This document shows positions 13,571-25,355 of a stretch of 64,000 bases of DNA, in pieces. Source of the DNA: Hypoxylon rubiginosum. Taxonomy: Eukaryota; Ascomycota; Sordariomycetes; Xylariales; Hypoxylaceae. Both the position numbers and the translations under genes were made by a program. Every line of letters starts with the position of its first letter. Position 1 is the first letter of the stretch. The notes beneath the pieces are model-generated. The model was not told where the DNA came from, did no database searches, and was given only the letters and a program-made list of their open reading frames with translations. The stretch covers positions 1 through 64,000 of the forward strand of contig CADCXA010000049.1 in the NCBI GenBank assembly GCA_902806565.1, in the 5' to 3' direction.

Positions 13571-15530
13571 ATAAAAAGTAAAACGCTTTTATATTTATAA
13601 TAATTTTAATATTAAGTTTTTTTAATTTATAGTTAATTTAATATATAATTTTATAGTTATTTATAAGTAAGTAAATTTTATTTATAAGTTTTTTAAATAT
13701 TTAAATATTTATTTAAATATATTATAACTTTTTTTTTCTTATTTATTTTTTTTTAATTTTCTTAAAATTACTATTAGATTTTTTAAAAGATTTTATCTTA
13801 AAAGTTATATTAGTTTTTATATAATTTTTATTAAACTATTTATTAAAAGTTTTAAAACTAATAATAAATTAAAATAATTTTTATTATTTAGCTTTATTTA
13901 AATTACTTTTTAAAGCTTAAAATAAGTATTAATAAATAGTTTTTTATAGTTATTTTTTATTTTATAATTTAATTTAATATTTATAAAAAAGTTTTTATAT
14001 TATAATAAAATGTTTTTAAAAAAATATTTATTAATATTATTACTAGTAACTATTATTTTAATATTAATAAAAATATTAATATTAATAATAAAATTATATT
14101 ATTTAATAATATTTAAGTTAAAATAATAGTAATTTTTAATTAAATGTTTTAATATATTATTTACTTTATATTAAAAACGGATTTTATAATAATTTTAAAA
14201 TAAAATATAATTTTTAATTATTTTTTATATAATTAATATATATATTATAAGAAAAATAATTTTAAAAACAAGGTTATATAATATTTAAAACTTTTAATTT
14301 TTTAGTTATATAAATAAAATCTAAAAATATATTAATATTTAATTATATTTTTTTTATATTTAAATATAAATGTATTTTTTAATGTAATAAATAAAAAGTT
14401 TATAATTATATTTATTATTTTTTAATTTAAATATTATTTATATTATAATTATAATAAATTTATTTATATTAATATATATAGTTTATATAAAAATCTAATA
14501 AATAGTGAAAATTAAAAGTATTTTTTTATTTTTATTTATTTAAATTATATAAAATATATAGCTTAAAATATATATTATATAAAAATATTAAATTAAAATA
14601 AAAATTATTATACTTTTAAACTAATTAATATAATATTAAATTAAATATTTTAAAAATATGTTTATTTTTATATATATATAAATTTTTTATTAAAAAAACT
14701 TATTATAATTATTAATATATTAAATTTAATTTAATTTATTATAAATAAATTTGGTTTTTTTTTTTTATAAATACTATTAGTAATAAATAGTTACACTAAA
14801 AAAAAATTCTTTATAAATTTTTATTATTACTTTTTTATTATATATTAATATATAAAAAAGGTTTATATAATAATAATAATTTTTAAATAAACTAAGAAAA
14901 AAAGTTCTTATTTTTATTTATTAAATTATTATAAATATACTATTAATTAAACTTATTAAAACGTTTAAATTTAAAGAATTTTTTTATTATAATATTTTAT
15001 AAAAAATTTATTTATTATTATTTATTAATAAATGTTTATTAATAATATTTAAAATTATATTTTAATTATATTTTTTAAAATTATTTTTAAATTATATTAA
15101 ACCTTTTTTAATATAATATTATTAATAGCTTAAAATTAAAAATGCGAAATTTAAAATATAAAATTAAGATTTATTTTTTTATTTTTAATAATATTTTAAA
15201 ATATTATATATAAATTTATTTTTAAAGTTTTTATTATTTAAATATATAAATAAAAGTTTTTTTAATAAATTTTTAATAAAATTTTATTTTAAACTTAATT
15301 AAAATATTATTATTAATAAGGTTTATAAAAAACTAAATAATAATATTATTTTTAAAAAGTTTAAAATTAATAAGCTTTTTTTTTATAATAATTAAAATTT
15401 TATTTAATAATAATTAAAAATATTAAAAAAGTTTTAAATAAAAAATTATAATTAATAATAATAATAAATATCGGTTTATATAATAATTTTATTTTCTTAT
15501 TTATAAAATACTTTTTTAATATAGTATATA

Positions 15531-15980
15531 TGTGGCTGTGCGACGCTTTTCCTTTTATGGTATTTTTTAAATTTAATTTTTCGATTTTGGCTAAGATGTA
15601 CGAACGGTCAACCGCATCCCCCCTTTCCCCCTTATCGAAAAGATAGCGCCGATATTTCCTTCTCTACTCCGTGGTATTTCCAACTACCCAGCCCCTGCAC
15701 TGCCCTCACTACCTCTTTCCATCTACATACTTCGCCCTGTCACCAATGATATTGTTCAACTATTCGACAAGGCTTTCTTTGGCATAGGTGAGCATTCGTT
15801 TCCTGCTAGTATTAATACTGCATAGTTTCTTGTCGCAATTCGGACCGAGAGCCGCCTAAATCATTGATGAAAACTCCTGTGTCAATCTCTCCATCTCATC
15901 ATATCATCAAGCAAAGATCTTTCCAACGTAAAGTCAACTCGGAGAATACACACTGAACAAGGCGTGTTCCACGTCGTCAC
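15531..15980. other. Left compartment border and HET gene 5' region
   Basis: Composition changes within a few tens of bases from AT-only DNA to balanced DNA. The 450 bp before the HET gene start holds C/T-rich stretches (about 15616-15735) typical of fungal promoters. I see no further gene in it. Confidence 0.6.
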
Positions 15981-17929
15981 ATGGACAACTTTAAGCTCGA
16001 TTCTTCCTGGATCAACTTAGATAATATACGCCTATGGATGCACACTTGTGATACAGAGCATACATGCTTGGCAGCCGATACTCAAACTGCGGTTACCTGG
16101 CTGATTGACGTCTATAAAAAATGCCTCATCCGATGCGATCCAAACACCAATTACCAGTACGTAGCGCTAAGCTATGTCTGGGGTCAATGTCCATCTAGCC
16201 ACACAACGATGGCCAACTTGGACGCATTTCAGATACCAGGCGTCTTCTCTGAGAAAAATTCGCATGTCACAATACCTAAGACCATCCGCCATACAATCAA
16301 GTTAGTCGGATTGCTCAATATCCGGTACCTTTGGGTCGATCGATTCTGCATCTGTCAAGACGATGCGGTATCCATGCACCAACAGCTCTGGCAAATGGCC
16401 TATATCTACGAGAGGGCCTATCTGACTCTCATAGCTGCAAATGGAAGGGATGCTGACCATGGCCTTCACGGAATCAAAGGCGTGACCAAGCAACGAAAAC
16501 TTTTAGCCTCATGTGAGTTCAAATGGACATATTGGGGAGAATTAAGCCATTTGGCATCAAAATGGGTATGCCTCTATATCTCCACCTCGCAATTCCGCTC
16601 AATAGGAAAACAGAGCTCGGTACTAATTTACAATAGTATACGCGAGGCTGGACGTTTCAAGAATTATTCTTTTCACGTCGCAAACTCAAATTTCAGTCTA
16701 ACGTCGTCCTGTGGGAGTGCACTTGCACGGTTTGGCACGAGTCCACAGGGATAACTGGGAGAGTGCCGCAAATCGCAGAAGACAGTATATTAAAGACGCC
16801 CGATACAATTCGAATAACGCCCTGGGGATCATGGAGTACCACACATCCCATGGTGATGTACCGAGAAATAGTGTCCCAATATAATACGCGGAAACTCACA
16901 CACACGGGCGACCGCATGCTTGCATTTGCCGGCGTGACAACGAAACTGGAAGCATATTTCCCCGGTGGATTCATATGGGGCTTACCAGTGGCTAATTTCG
17001 AAATCGCTCTTTTATGGCAGAATAGCCAAGGATCAAAGCGAAGGGATCAGAAATGCCCGGATCATACGAAGCTCCCTAGCTGGTCCTGGGTTGGCTGGGA
17101 TGGCGATATTAAAGGGTCATACTGGGATGTTGACCGCCTTGATATCCGCATAGTGCGTAGCGAGGACGCTGTTCCTACAGCTTCTGTTAATACGGTCCAA
17201 CGATTGGTTATTCCGTGTTGTGAATGGCACTGCACAACTCTCAACGGCACTTTTCCCGTCGTATCTGATTTTCGGCTAACTTGCCAGCCTGAGCTTGGTC
17301 AGGTACGTGAAGGATTACGGGATCAACAAGATGATCTACATCCCTTTCTCAGGACGAGGACAAAAGTGGTCAAGTGCACGCTATCTGCGCTTGCCAACGA
17401 CAGGACCGCAAATATAACGGATTGCAACGGGAGTAAAGAGTATGACTCGGTAATCGGCAGTATTTTCCTACGGAGTAGCTATTCAACAGATATGGAGCGG
17501 CAAGGGTGCGAGCTGATGCTGCTGTCAAAGTCCCTAACGCGAAAAGCTTCTGGAGTAACGTGGTTGGAGGCATTATCCGATTATTGTAAATACTATGATA
17601 GCGAAGTGAAGCAGCGGGAGCTACAGGAGCTACAGGAGGAGCGGCGGGGGAAGCGGCAGGAGCGGCGGGCGCTGCAGGCGCTGCGGGAGTTACAACAGCG
17701 GCTGCGGGGGCTACAAGGGCGGCAGTGGCAGGAGCAGTGGCACCTGGGGGCTCGGGAGCGGTGGGAGCTGAAAGAGAAAGATGAGAGTAATTTTGATACG
17801 CTTCAAGCATATAATGTGCTCTGGATCACTCAACGTGACGGGATAGCATACCGCGAGGCTTTGGGTATAGTTTCTATGGAAGCTTTCGATTCTATTCCGG
17901 GCGAGATGATGGATATTGTTCTTAGTTAG
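15981..17929 (+). CDS. HET-domain protein
   Basis: Predicted 625-aa heterokaryon-incompatibility (HET) domain protein in two exons, 15981-16565 and 16637-17929. The 71-bp intron has GTATGC, a TACTAAT branch site and CAATAG. The splice restores the reading frame and joins the two halves of the domain. HET motifs are clear: YVALSYVWGQ (about residues 60-69), LNIRYLWVDRFCICQDD (112-128), AYIYERAYLTLIAANG (140-155) and RGWTFQELFFSRRKL just after the splice. HET proteins trigger cell death after non-self fusion in ascomycetes, and many paralogues have no known partner. The C-terminal third has a Gln/Arg/Leu/Glu-rich stretch (nt about 17610-17780; motifs ELQELQEERR and LRELQQRLRGL), likely helical. 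It lies about 450 bp from the AT-rich border. The domain call is firm. The recognition specificity is unknown. Confidence 0.9.
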
Positions 17930-19473
17930 GCCAGGTTTGGCCTGTACCCCCAGTATGTACCTAATTACCTACCTTGGTTAGAATTTTCAGAAGATAATTC
18001 TGAAATGGTAGATGACGTATGGGAGGATATATCTAACCATGGTCACCTCTTCACAAGAGTAAAGATTTAATTCAGCTAACTGTACGGAATACATATCAAG
18101 ATATACAAATTCCATCCTCCAGACTTCCTCATAACTCAAGGTCAGAATAAGCCGCTTCTTCTTAGAATCCTCGATATCCCAGACAGACTACACGTCAGAA
18201 CGCGAACATCTCCCCCTCCATCTATGGACCATCATGCTCCAGCTGCCCATGCCGGGTCCCGCGATGCGAACCGGCTTTTTGTTAAACAGGCTCCCCGAGG
18301 ACTAAATTAGAGTGTACCAACTCAGTATATTAAGAATTTTGCGTATAACCGTAACTAAAACTCTGGAGCATACGAAATCCGAGACGTGTTGCGACAAATT
18401 GACAAGTGGTAAAAATCCGGTAGCCGTCCGTGGGTTAGAACCTACACCCGGCGTCCCGAAAATACGGGGCACACCTCCGGCTTGGCGCCGGTGTGGCTCC
18501 GTATTCAACCCTAATGGCGTGCCTCAGCTGCGAGTACCCTGGCCGCCGAACTCCGGGCTTTCGGGTCCAACTTTGGCTACCGAAGGCCGCGACACTAATA
18601 AAACAGTGCGGTACTCCACTCCGGATCAATCAAGTATACCAGGTGCCCATTAAAGGAACCCCAAACCAATTGCTTCGTGCGAAACCTAGAATCTCGGAAT
18701 GAGGATTTGTAAACTAAGGGGGGGGGGGGGATAAATTTATGTTGAACGGCGACACTTAAGAACTGTTAGAATTCCCTTGTCAGTATAAGCCTGTTGTGAT
18801 CGGCAAGTGTTAAGAACTATCCTATCTTATACGTATATGCTGTATTTCATTTACTACTGGCTTAGTTATAGTTCTGAAAATGCGGAATTCTCGAAAGGGG
18901 ACTTTGATTCATATTTTGTGGCGTGTGAAATCCTCTCAGTGAAAAGTAGCACATACTCAGCTCTGTGATGTTTTCCTAAGCAGCCTCTCATAAATTTGCC
19001 ATAATATATATTACTGGTAATCAGATATGTTTGGTTTCATTATCTGGGTAATTCCAATGCTGAATGAAAATATAAGTTAAGACCTAGAGAGATACTTTGA
19101 AGTTCGTCATGAATACATTCTGTACCTAGCTATATTTAATGAGCTGGATAACGGATCCAACTACATCGCGGTATAGGAAGATAAGGTATAAGAAATATAA
19201 ATAAATGTGAAGGGCGAATTGACATGTCTTCAAACGGCCCATTAGTTATAGGGATACCTCGTCATATGCCAACCTGGTATTCTATTGCTTAACATGCCTG
19301 CCTCCTAGCATAACTTGAGTCACGATCTGTCTCCTTTGGGCGTATAGCAGGTGGTATCAGTGGCTAGAAAAAGAGGTAAAAGATTGCGAATTCAACGATA
19401 CCGTTGCCTTCGAATCGAGACCTCCAAGTACATATCTAATTTTGCTGGACGTTGAATTCGTTACGTTCAATAT
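17930..19473. other. Intergenic region
   Basis: There is no convincing gene between the HET gene and the DUF3433-type gene. It contains the GC-rich structured segment at about 18380-18660 (listed separately) and a run of thirteen G residues at 18718-18730, which may be a replication or sequencing artefact point. The rest (18731-19473) is ordinary intergenic sequence in which I see nothing. Confidence 0.6.
18380..18660. other. GC-rich structured segment of unknown nature
   Basis: About 280 bp that is much more CpG- and GC-rich than its surroundings. It holds imperfect inverted repeats, for example CACACCTCCGGC facing GCCGGTGTG at about 18471-18495. On the minus strand, GGTTCTAACCC (about 18432-18442) resembles the B box of RNA polymerase III promoters, so a tRNA-derived SINE or an unknown structured RNA is possible. 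Short reading frames cross it on both strands, but none has a recognisable domain. No A box was identified with confidence. Confidence 0.35.
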
Positions 19474-22400
19474 TTAAGGACCAAGATTCTCACCCGGGCT
19501 CGGCACCATCCAGATGCCGAACCGCCGCTCCTTTTCTTCCTTCGAAGCCCCAGGCCGGCCCCAGCCCATCCAGAACTTACAATCCTTCGGGAACGCCGCC
19601 CTCGCGTCTTCTACGGTCTCCCAGTCTCCGTCCCTATCTTTATACATGTACTCCAGGACGTCCCCGCCCGCGAGCAGTGCCAGCACGCTCGCGACGCTCG
19701 TCGGGCTCCGCGGCAGCACGGCTTTCCGAGGCCCCAGGATCCAGCCCAGGAGGGAGAGCACCAGCGCGGCGAGCAGCAGGGCCTCGACTACCCGGGTCGA
19801 CGCCGGGTCCTGCACTAGGCGTCGCCTGCCGTAGGGGTCCGAAGCCGTTCCGGAATACACGCCGGTGTCGCTGGTCGGGGTGAGACTGGATATGGACGGA
19901 AAGATGGGCAGCGCGGACCCGTTTGGCTGGGACAAATCGTTCCAACGGTCGGACACGGTGAGGTACTGGGCCGCGATGACTCCGTGCTGGAAGACGATGG
20001 CGTCTTTGACGGCCTGGGCCTGGGAGGGGTCGCCGATACGGGAAATGGGGATGGCGTAACGGGAGGTGACGAGCTGCTCGAAAAAGTGGTCGAAGTTTGT
20101 GTCGTTCCTCCCTAGCGGGAGGGAGTGCAGTGTGTAATATAGATAATACGAACTCAAGGCGTATAAATCATACGACTGTAAAGTCGACTCAATCGGCTGT
20201 GGCGGACGAGAAGGGTCCAGTTGGAGCTGGGGGCCCATAAACGAAGCGACAACGTCAAGTGTCTCCGTAGTGCCATTGCAACCCAAAGCCGACGTCGATA
20301 TTTCCGGAGGCTCCGTCAGAGAGGAGAAACTGCCCCATATATACAAGAAGGAGCTGCAGCCAAACACATCGTTTCCCCTAGGGTCCAATGCGGTTGCGAA
20401 GAGGCCTTCCGCGGGAAGGTCCATCATGAACGCGGCCGTACTCTGAAGTTCCGGAAATCGACGTACTGCGCAGTCTTCCCCCGTGATATTGAACGCAAGA
20501 CCGTCCGATATCTTCTGCTGTTGGACAAAGTTGACGGGAACCGACTGATTGTAAAAGAAGGTGGCATTTATGTCAGAGTCAGTATACCAGTGGCACGAAA
20601 GCCGATGTCTCGCGGCCGGGATGACGGCATCTATGACGGTGTTTTCAGTGATCTGAGGGGCGTCCGTTGCTAATTGCTCTAGCACAAAACCCGGAAACAC
20701 AAGATTCTCGTACGAGAGCGATGTGTACGAGAGGTTGCTCTCTAGAATTAGCGACGCCCCCATGTTAATGGACAATGATATCCCAGTGTCGTCATAATCG
20801 GTTGGCGGACAGACGTATTCCCCGGCCACCACGTCACAAGTTGTCGCTAAAGTACTTGTGGTATGGAGCCGTATCGGGCTGGAAACGGAGAGAATCTCGA
20901 GCTGATATAACGCGGCCACGCCAATAGTGAACGCGGATGAAATCAGAGCAGCTACGGACGTCGCCAATGCATCTAGGCTCCGGGTTCGGATTTGCTGGAA
21001 GAGGGCTTGGGGCATCAGAGGGCGTAGCAGGTCCATGTCAAGAGACGAGCTAATTGGTGCGACATGGATTAAGGAGTGATACGGTGCGAGAAGACGAGTT
21101 TGGGTGCTAATCGAAGTGATAAAGAGTGCGAGGATGCTGACTATTGCAGCTGGAAGGACCGTCCACGCGTAGTGAAGGTACGTTTCGTCTTGGATATCCC
21201 ACAAGCCTTGATAACGGACTGATCTCTGAAGCATGACTTCCAACGCCGCTACACAAGATGCGATGAGGATGAACAACGTGATACGGAATGCAGGACTCAG
21301 AACGAACGGTGAGACAGGTTTGAGAGTCTCAATCGGTTTGGCTAGGGTATCTGGCTCTTGTGAGCCAGCAGTCGTGTTATCTTGGAGCCCATTGGTGCTA
21401 TTAATTGTAGAAAGGCGATTCGTGGGCGCATCTTCACTCCACTTAGCTAACTTCGTCTCAAGTGCCTTGGTGTCGGTTGCCCCAAGATTATGAGGGAAGC
21501 GGGATATCGTAAGCTGGCCGGCAAGAGCTGCAGTGGCCAGAATAGACCCAGGCTCCATCACCCGCGGCAATAGTTGTTGTGGAATTGACGATAGAGCTAT
21601 TAAAATTATCATCATGAGGACCATTGTAGCAACCATCAACTGGCAACTCGTCGGCTGAACCAAAAGACGGTACACAAGTCGAGTTGCTGTCGCGGTAGAT
21701 GCTATATCAACTGGGTCCGTGAGCGACTGCTTGAGAAGAAATGCTGCGAAGCTTCGGTAGAGGTCGACCAAAAGGGGTTCTAGGTAAGCGGTATCCACCA
21801 AAGAGGGGGTTGGCAGATCTAAAGCGTGCCAGGTATCCCAGAATATAGACTCGCTCTTGTAGTCTGTGAAGTCGTACTGGTAGTCGTCTACATTTACCAG
21901 ACCAATAAAGTCGTCCAAATAAGCGTCAAGTATATCCCATGAAGTGATGTCTGGGAACTTCCTTGGGGGGGTATCGTCATGTCGAGAAACGTTCTTTACC
22001 CCGGTAGCATTTCGGACGACGTCAACAGATGTTATTCCGTAGTCTGGAGTACACGCTAAAGAGGCGGACTGCTTAATGGTAGCCTCGAGCTCTAATATTG
22101 CTGAAGAATTCGGTTCCGTCACGTTGTGCAACTTGACATTGAATTCGGCGGCGACGAAAACGAGACGTCTATCATCTAAGCTCGTTGATCCGCATTTCCC
22201 AGGAGAAAATCCATCTATTGGGGAAAGGGCGAGGAGATATTCCGGTCCAATCTCGCTGGGATAGTCCTGGGCTTCGTCATATGAATACATTATATTCGTG
22301 AAGAAACTGCTGGGTTCGAAAAATGTTGTTGAATGACAGCCCCCATATTCGAAGGAGATACTTGAGTTCTCTAAGGGGACGAGTTCGTACAAAGAATTGT

Positions 22401-23502
22401 CGGTTTCCTCGACTTTCCAGAGCATTGAGGAGAGGTAAATATCCTCGAGAGCTGCCTGCTCACAGTCGAGCGTTAGATACATTCCGTCCACCGTTGCACG
22501 CGTTTCCGATACCCCTGGCAGACTCGACGTAAAGGATTGGTAGGCAAATTGATCTGAGACGCCATCGGGGTATGAATAATTGGCAAAGACGCTCGCCAAG
22601 GAATATAACGAAAGCGAAGATGGATCTATGAGACGATCTGGGTCGTCAACGAATTGAGTTTTCAGTGATATCGGCACGGAACTGTCGGCGATTTCTACTG
22701 GGGAGAGAGTAAATAGACCAGTAGAGAGCACAACTAATATGGTGAATAGCAGTGATATGGTTGCGCTTGCTGCGACTGGATAGTCCCGACGCCTTAGTGC
22801 TCGGAAGGGCACCACTAACGGAAACATGTCGATGTAATCGAGTAGTAAAGCATCTCGACTTGCACATATCGGATTGGCCTTTAGCCACGGTGCCGCTACT
22901 TTAGCCTCATAGTCCACGCGGCTCCAGTAGGCTTGGGCTAACGTCAAAATAGCGGTTGGCCCATAAGTCCACAGATAATGAAGACTCGAACGGCTTTCTG
23001 TCAAGCCCTGGTTCCTTTGAGAGATGACAAATAATACCTCGAGTGCCACTACCATGACCCCAAGTAAGATGGTGAATGCAATAAACATGAATTTTCGTAG
23101 ATAACATGGGAGCCATGTCTGGTGTTGGCTTGTTGGAGGTTCTGGCTCCTGAGGTGAGGTATTCAAGGACTCATGCGGACCGTGATCCGAAGCAGGAGTT
23201 GTTGGTTCAATATGAGGTGAGCCGATACTGTCAGTCGGCATCAGTCGCAATGATTCTGGGTGCCCCTGGTCGTCGGACTGGGTTGATCTAGACCACGTTG
23301 ACAGTCGACTCTCGTCCTCGACCGATTCTCTCCTGTTGAGATCAGTGTGGGATGCGTTGACAACATCCCCACCTCCTTCATCGAGATTGTCATGTCCCGC
23401 GATATCGTTGGTGCTAGTTTCGTAGTTTGGCGCTGGTTTTCTTCGGGACTTGTACAAAGATCGATAGGTGCGTTTGGTGCGGAACCGGTGTAAGTGATTC
23501 AT
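19474..23502 (-). CDS. DUF3433-type multi-pass membrane protein
   Basis: Single-exon gene for a 1,342-aa membrane protein. It has an acidic, Ser/Thr-rich N-terminus (residues 1-125) and then two related halves, each with the arrangement known for fungal DUF3433 proteins. First-half membrane segments lie at about 139-160 (ILLGVMVVALEVLFVI), 178-194 and 243-265. A fourth lies near 620-645. The second half has segments near 740-765 (LFILIASCVAALEVML), 778-797 and about 850-880, and the last segment is near the C-terminus (LLLAALVLSLLGWILGP). Between them are long, probably extracellular loops with many N-x-S/T sites. The repeats RNQGL and VRYQGL after the first helix of each half show the internal duplication. 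The biological role of the family is unknown to me. The start is well placed, followed by a basic N-terminus. No lesions are seen. Confidence 0.82.
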   Translation of the reverse strand: MNHLHRFRTKRTYRSLYKSRRKPAPNYETSTNDIAGHDNLDEGGGDVVNASHTDLNRRESVEDESRLSTWSRSTQSDDQGHPESLRLMPTDSIGSPHIEPTTPASDHGPHESLNTSPQEPEPPTSQHQTWLPCYLRKFMFIAFTILLGVMVVALEVLFVISQRNQGLTESRSSLHYLWTYGPTAILTLAQAYWSRVDYEAKVAAPWLKANPICASRDALLLDYIDMFPLVVPFRALRRRDYPVAASATISLLFTILVVLSTGLFTLSPVEIADSSVPISLKTQFVDDPDRLIDPSSLSLYSLASVFANYSYPDGVSDQFAYQSFTSSLPGVSETRATVDGMYLTLDCEQAALEDIYLSSMLWKVEETDNSLYELVPLENSSISFEYGGCHSTTFFEPSSFFTNIMYSYDEAQDYPSEIGPEYLLALSPIDGFSPGKCGSTSLDDRRLVFVAAEFNVKLHNVTEPNSSAILELEATIKQSASLACTPDYGITSVDVVRNATGVKNVSRHDDTPPRKFPDITSWDILDAYLDDFIGLVNVDDYQYDFTDYKSESIFWDTWHALDLPTPSLVDTAYLEPLLVDLYRSFAAFLLKQSLTDPVDIASTATATRLVYRLLVQPTSCQLMVATMVLMMIILIALSSIPQQLLPRVMEPGSILATAALAGQLTISRFPHNLGATDTKALETKLAKWSEDAPTNRLSTINSTNGLQDNTTAGSQEPDTLAKPIETLKPVSPFVLSPAFRITLFILIASCVAALEVMLQRSVRYQGLWDIQDETYLHYAWTVLPAAIVSILALFITSISTQTRLLAPYHSLIHVAPISSSLDMDLLRPLMPQALFQQIRTRSLDALATSVAALISSAFTIGVAALYQLEILSVSSPIRLHTTSTLATTCDVVAGEYVCPPTDYDDTGISLSINMGASLILESNLSYTSLSYENLVFPGFVLEQLATDAPQITENTVIDAVIPAARHRLSCHWYTDSDINATFFYNQSVPVNFVQQQKISDGLAFNITGEDCAVRRFPELQSTAAFMMDLPAEGLFATALDPRGNDVFGCSSFLYIWGSFSSLTEPPEISTSALGCNGTTETLDVVASFMGPQLQLDPSRPPQPIESTLQSYDLYALSSYYLYYTLHSLPLGRNDTNFDHFFEQLVTSRYAIPISRIGDPSQAQAVKDAIVFQHGVIAAQYLTVSDRWNDLSQPNGSALPIFPSISSLTPTSDTGVYSGTASDPYGRRRLVQDPASTRVVEALLLAALVLSLLGWILGPRKAVLPRSPTSVASVLALLAGGDVLEYMYKDRDGDWETVEDARAAFPKDCKFWMGWGRPGASKEEKERRFGIWMVPSPGENLGP

Positions 23503-24570
23503 GCTGGCTGTTTGGTCTGCGCAGCACTTACGGTGCTTAGGATCTGTGCAGCGCAGTTAAGCAGAGTTGAAAGATGGGCATTGACTGAATAGGTATGCTG
23601 TATGTCTTGCTCAGGAGTCGAAATCGCCTTTAGAATGGCAGTACGACCTATTCTACTTTATACTACTTTATAGATAACTACATACCGTATTATTTTAAGG
23701 CAATCCGTAACGGTTTCGTTAGTAGACACGATTTGCGATTTGTTGAATGATGTGATGAATTTCGTCCAGTGGTGACATAGGAAAAGGGGTTACTTCGCCC
23801 AGTTCTAAGCATAACTTCAGTACCTAACCTAGTGAAGAAGAACGAATTACATTGCAGCCATGTCCATGACCCAAGAAAATGAAGTAGCAATGCAGGACGT
23901 CGTCCGCCGAGGTCTTTGGCGATATCCAATTGATTTCAGCAATACCTTTCGCAGCCCCAAAGGTGTGTCGTGTCACTACGAGCCGATTATGTGTAGAATA
24001 AGACAGACAGCTATGTGGTATTAGTCGTTGAATTGTCCGCTGTCTTGGGTACCGATGCATAATATTGGTGCCAAGCCATTGTCGAGCTCGGTAGCCATAC
24101 GATAATCAGTTTTAACAATTTCAGCTTCTATGAAACTTCTGGATATGCTAAAATGTTGCCATATTTGTCTATGGTTGACAGTTGTACGATTACACGATGC
24201 GGGCATTCCTGACCTTAGGTAGTTGGGTAGCACCTATGATCGACGTTGGTAGGTAAAATGAGGCTAAACTGACCTGAGTCGTTCAAACAGAAGCCCTCGA
24301 TTTATCATAGCTTTCAAGGTGAGTGAATATCCAGAGAAGCCGGACGTTTTAAAACTCCAATCTAAGTCCGTTATGATTCCTAAAGGACGATGAAGGTCAC
24401 TAAATAAAATGGCAAATGGCAAAAAGGGGTTAGGCGTTAAGTGTGGCTAGTGACTAAGCGAGGCTGTGCAATTATTGTCAAGCCACAACTCTTTACAAAT
24501 TCCTTATCCGAGAATCGAAGGAGCCGATCTATGAAGTTGACTGGAAGGCAAGAAAATCAACCCTTGCAAG
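23503..24570. other. Intergenic region
   Basis: About 1.07 kb between the DUF3433-type gene start and the small mitochondrial-type gene, serving as promoter for both. Short frames are present on both strands, but none shows a domain, signal peptide or splice-supported extension. I see no gene. Confidence 0.55.
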
Positions 24571-25111
24571 ATGTTTCCAACGCTCATTCGAAGATCGGCC
24601 GAAAGACAAATACCTACTATATTCAGAAATGTGACAGCGAAACCTTCACCAAGGGCTTACATTGGTCCGTACAAGCCTAAGAAAGTCTGGCCGCCAGATT
24701 TCTCCAAGCTGTCCGAGAAGGAGCAGTTTCGATTCGAGCGACGGTACAAACGAAGACTGCTACTCGCAACTGCGCGGCCGCGATGGGATAAATTGATTCG
24801 AATGGCGCAGCTGTTCAGTGTAACTTGTAAGTCAGAAGGCTACTGGTCGAACGAGTGGAGGACATAAATTAACGCAGCGTCTACTAAGCTGTCCTCATAT
24901 ACTCCGTCTTGTTCATGGATTGGCAGTCCGAGAAACAACCCTTCCAAGGTGTACGTTCGATCCTATATCTCACGTCTATACCCATCTGGTCTAACTTCTT
25001 ATGTTTACCTAGGTGAGGGACAAGTTCTGGGGTGCGGTCGGCGCATTCTCGCCACAGCAAAGACGCGAAAGGCGAAACCCCGATATAGCGGCCATGATAG
25101 ACCGGAAGTAG
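24571..25111 (+). CDS. Small single-pass protein, probably mitochondrial
   Basis: Predicted 138-aa protein from three exons: 24571-24826, 24889-24950 and 25013-25111. Both introns are 62 bp. The first is GTAAGT...AAG; the second is GTACGT, a CTAAC branch and CTAG. Splicing keeps one frame throughout. The N-terminus is basic and Ser/Thr-containing with no acidic residues (MFPTLIRRSAERQ), like a mitochondrial presequence. A conserved-looking basic block follows (KVWPPDFSKLSEKEQFRFE, then YKRRLLLATARPRWDK). One membrane segment lies at about residues 80-97 (SVLIYSVLFMDW), followed by a short tail ending near AAMIDRK. The pattern recalls conserved small fungal mitochondrial proteins, but I cannot name the family. 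The gene structure is much surer than the function. Confidence 0.75.
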
Positions 25112-25257
25112 CCATACCCCGTATACTACGAGCCTCATGTTGCATGGATGGAGTTTTAGGGACTAGGGAATACCCAATTGATGTTATTTTTCGCAAATGT
25201 ACCATGTCGGAATACTCCATTAAAAGAGACAATGCTACTCTTTGCACGATGCTGTGA

Positions 25258-25290
25258 CCTGTACCCGTACCCGTACCCGTACTCGTACCC
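25258..25290. repeat. Hexanucleotide repeat GTACCC
   Basis: About five imperfect copies of GTACCC, one of them with C to T, lying between the convergent 3' ends of the small mitochondrial-type gene and the AP-3 sigma gene. Confidence 0.7.
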
Positions 25291-25355
25291 TTCAAACTCC
25301 AAACACCGCCATAAGCTGTCTTCTATGTAGGTACGTCTAGACGTGTAGGATTGAT

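Larger units (their letters stand above)
1..15530. repeat. AT-rich RIP-type flank, left
   Basis: This stretch is almost entirely A and T, with TpA-rich runs and stop codons in every frame, and I find no credible gene in it. It is the pattern known from repeat-induced point mutation of transposable elements in ascomycetes. That reading is supported by internal copies that differ mainly by C/T and G/A changes (listed separately). The border with normal-composition DNA is sharp, near 15,530. No transposase or reverse transcriptase remnant can be read by eye. Confidence 0.85.

Noticed and set aside
17370..17810. Ala/Pro-rich minus-strand frame of 146 codons
   Set aside because: Mirror image of the Gln/Arg-rich tail of the HET gene.
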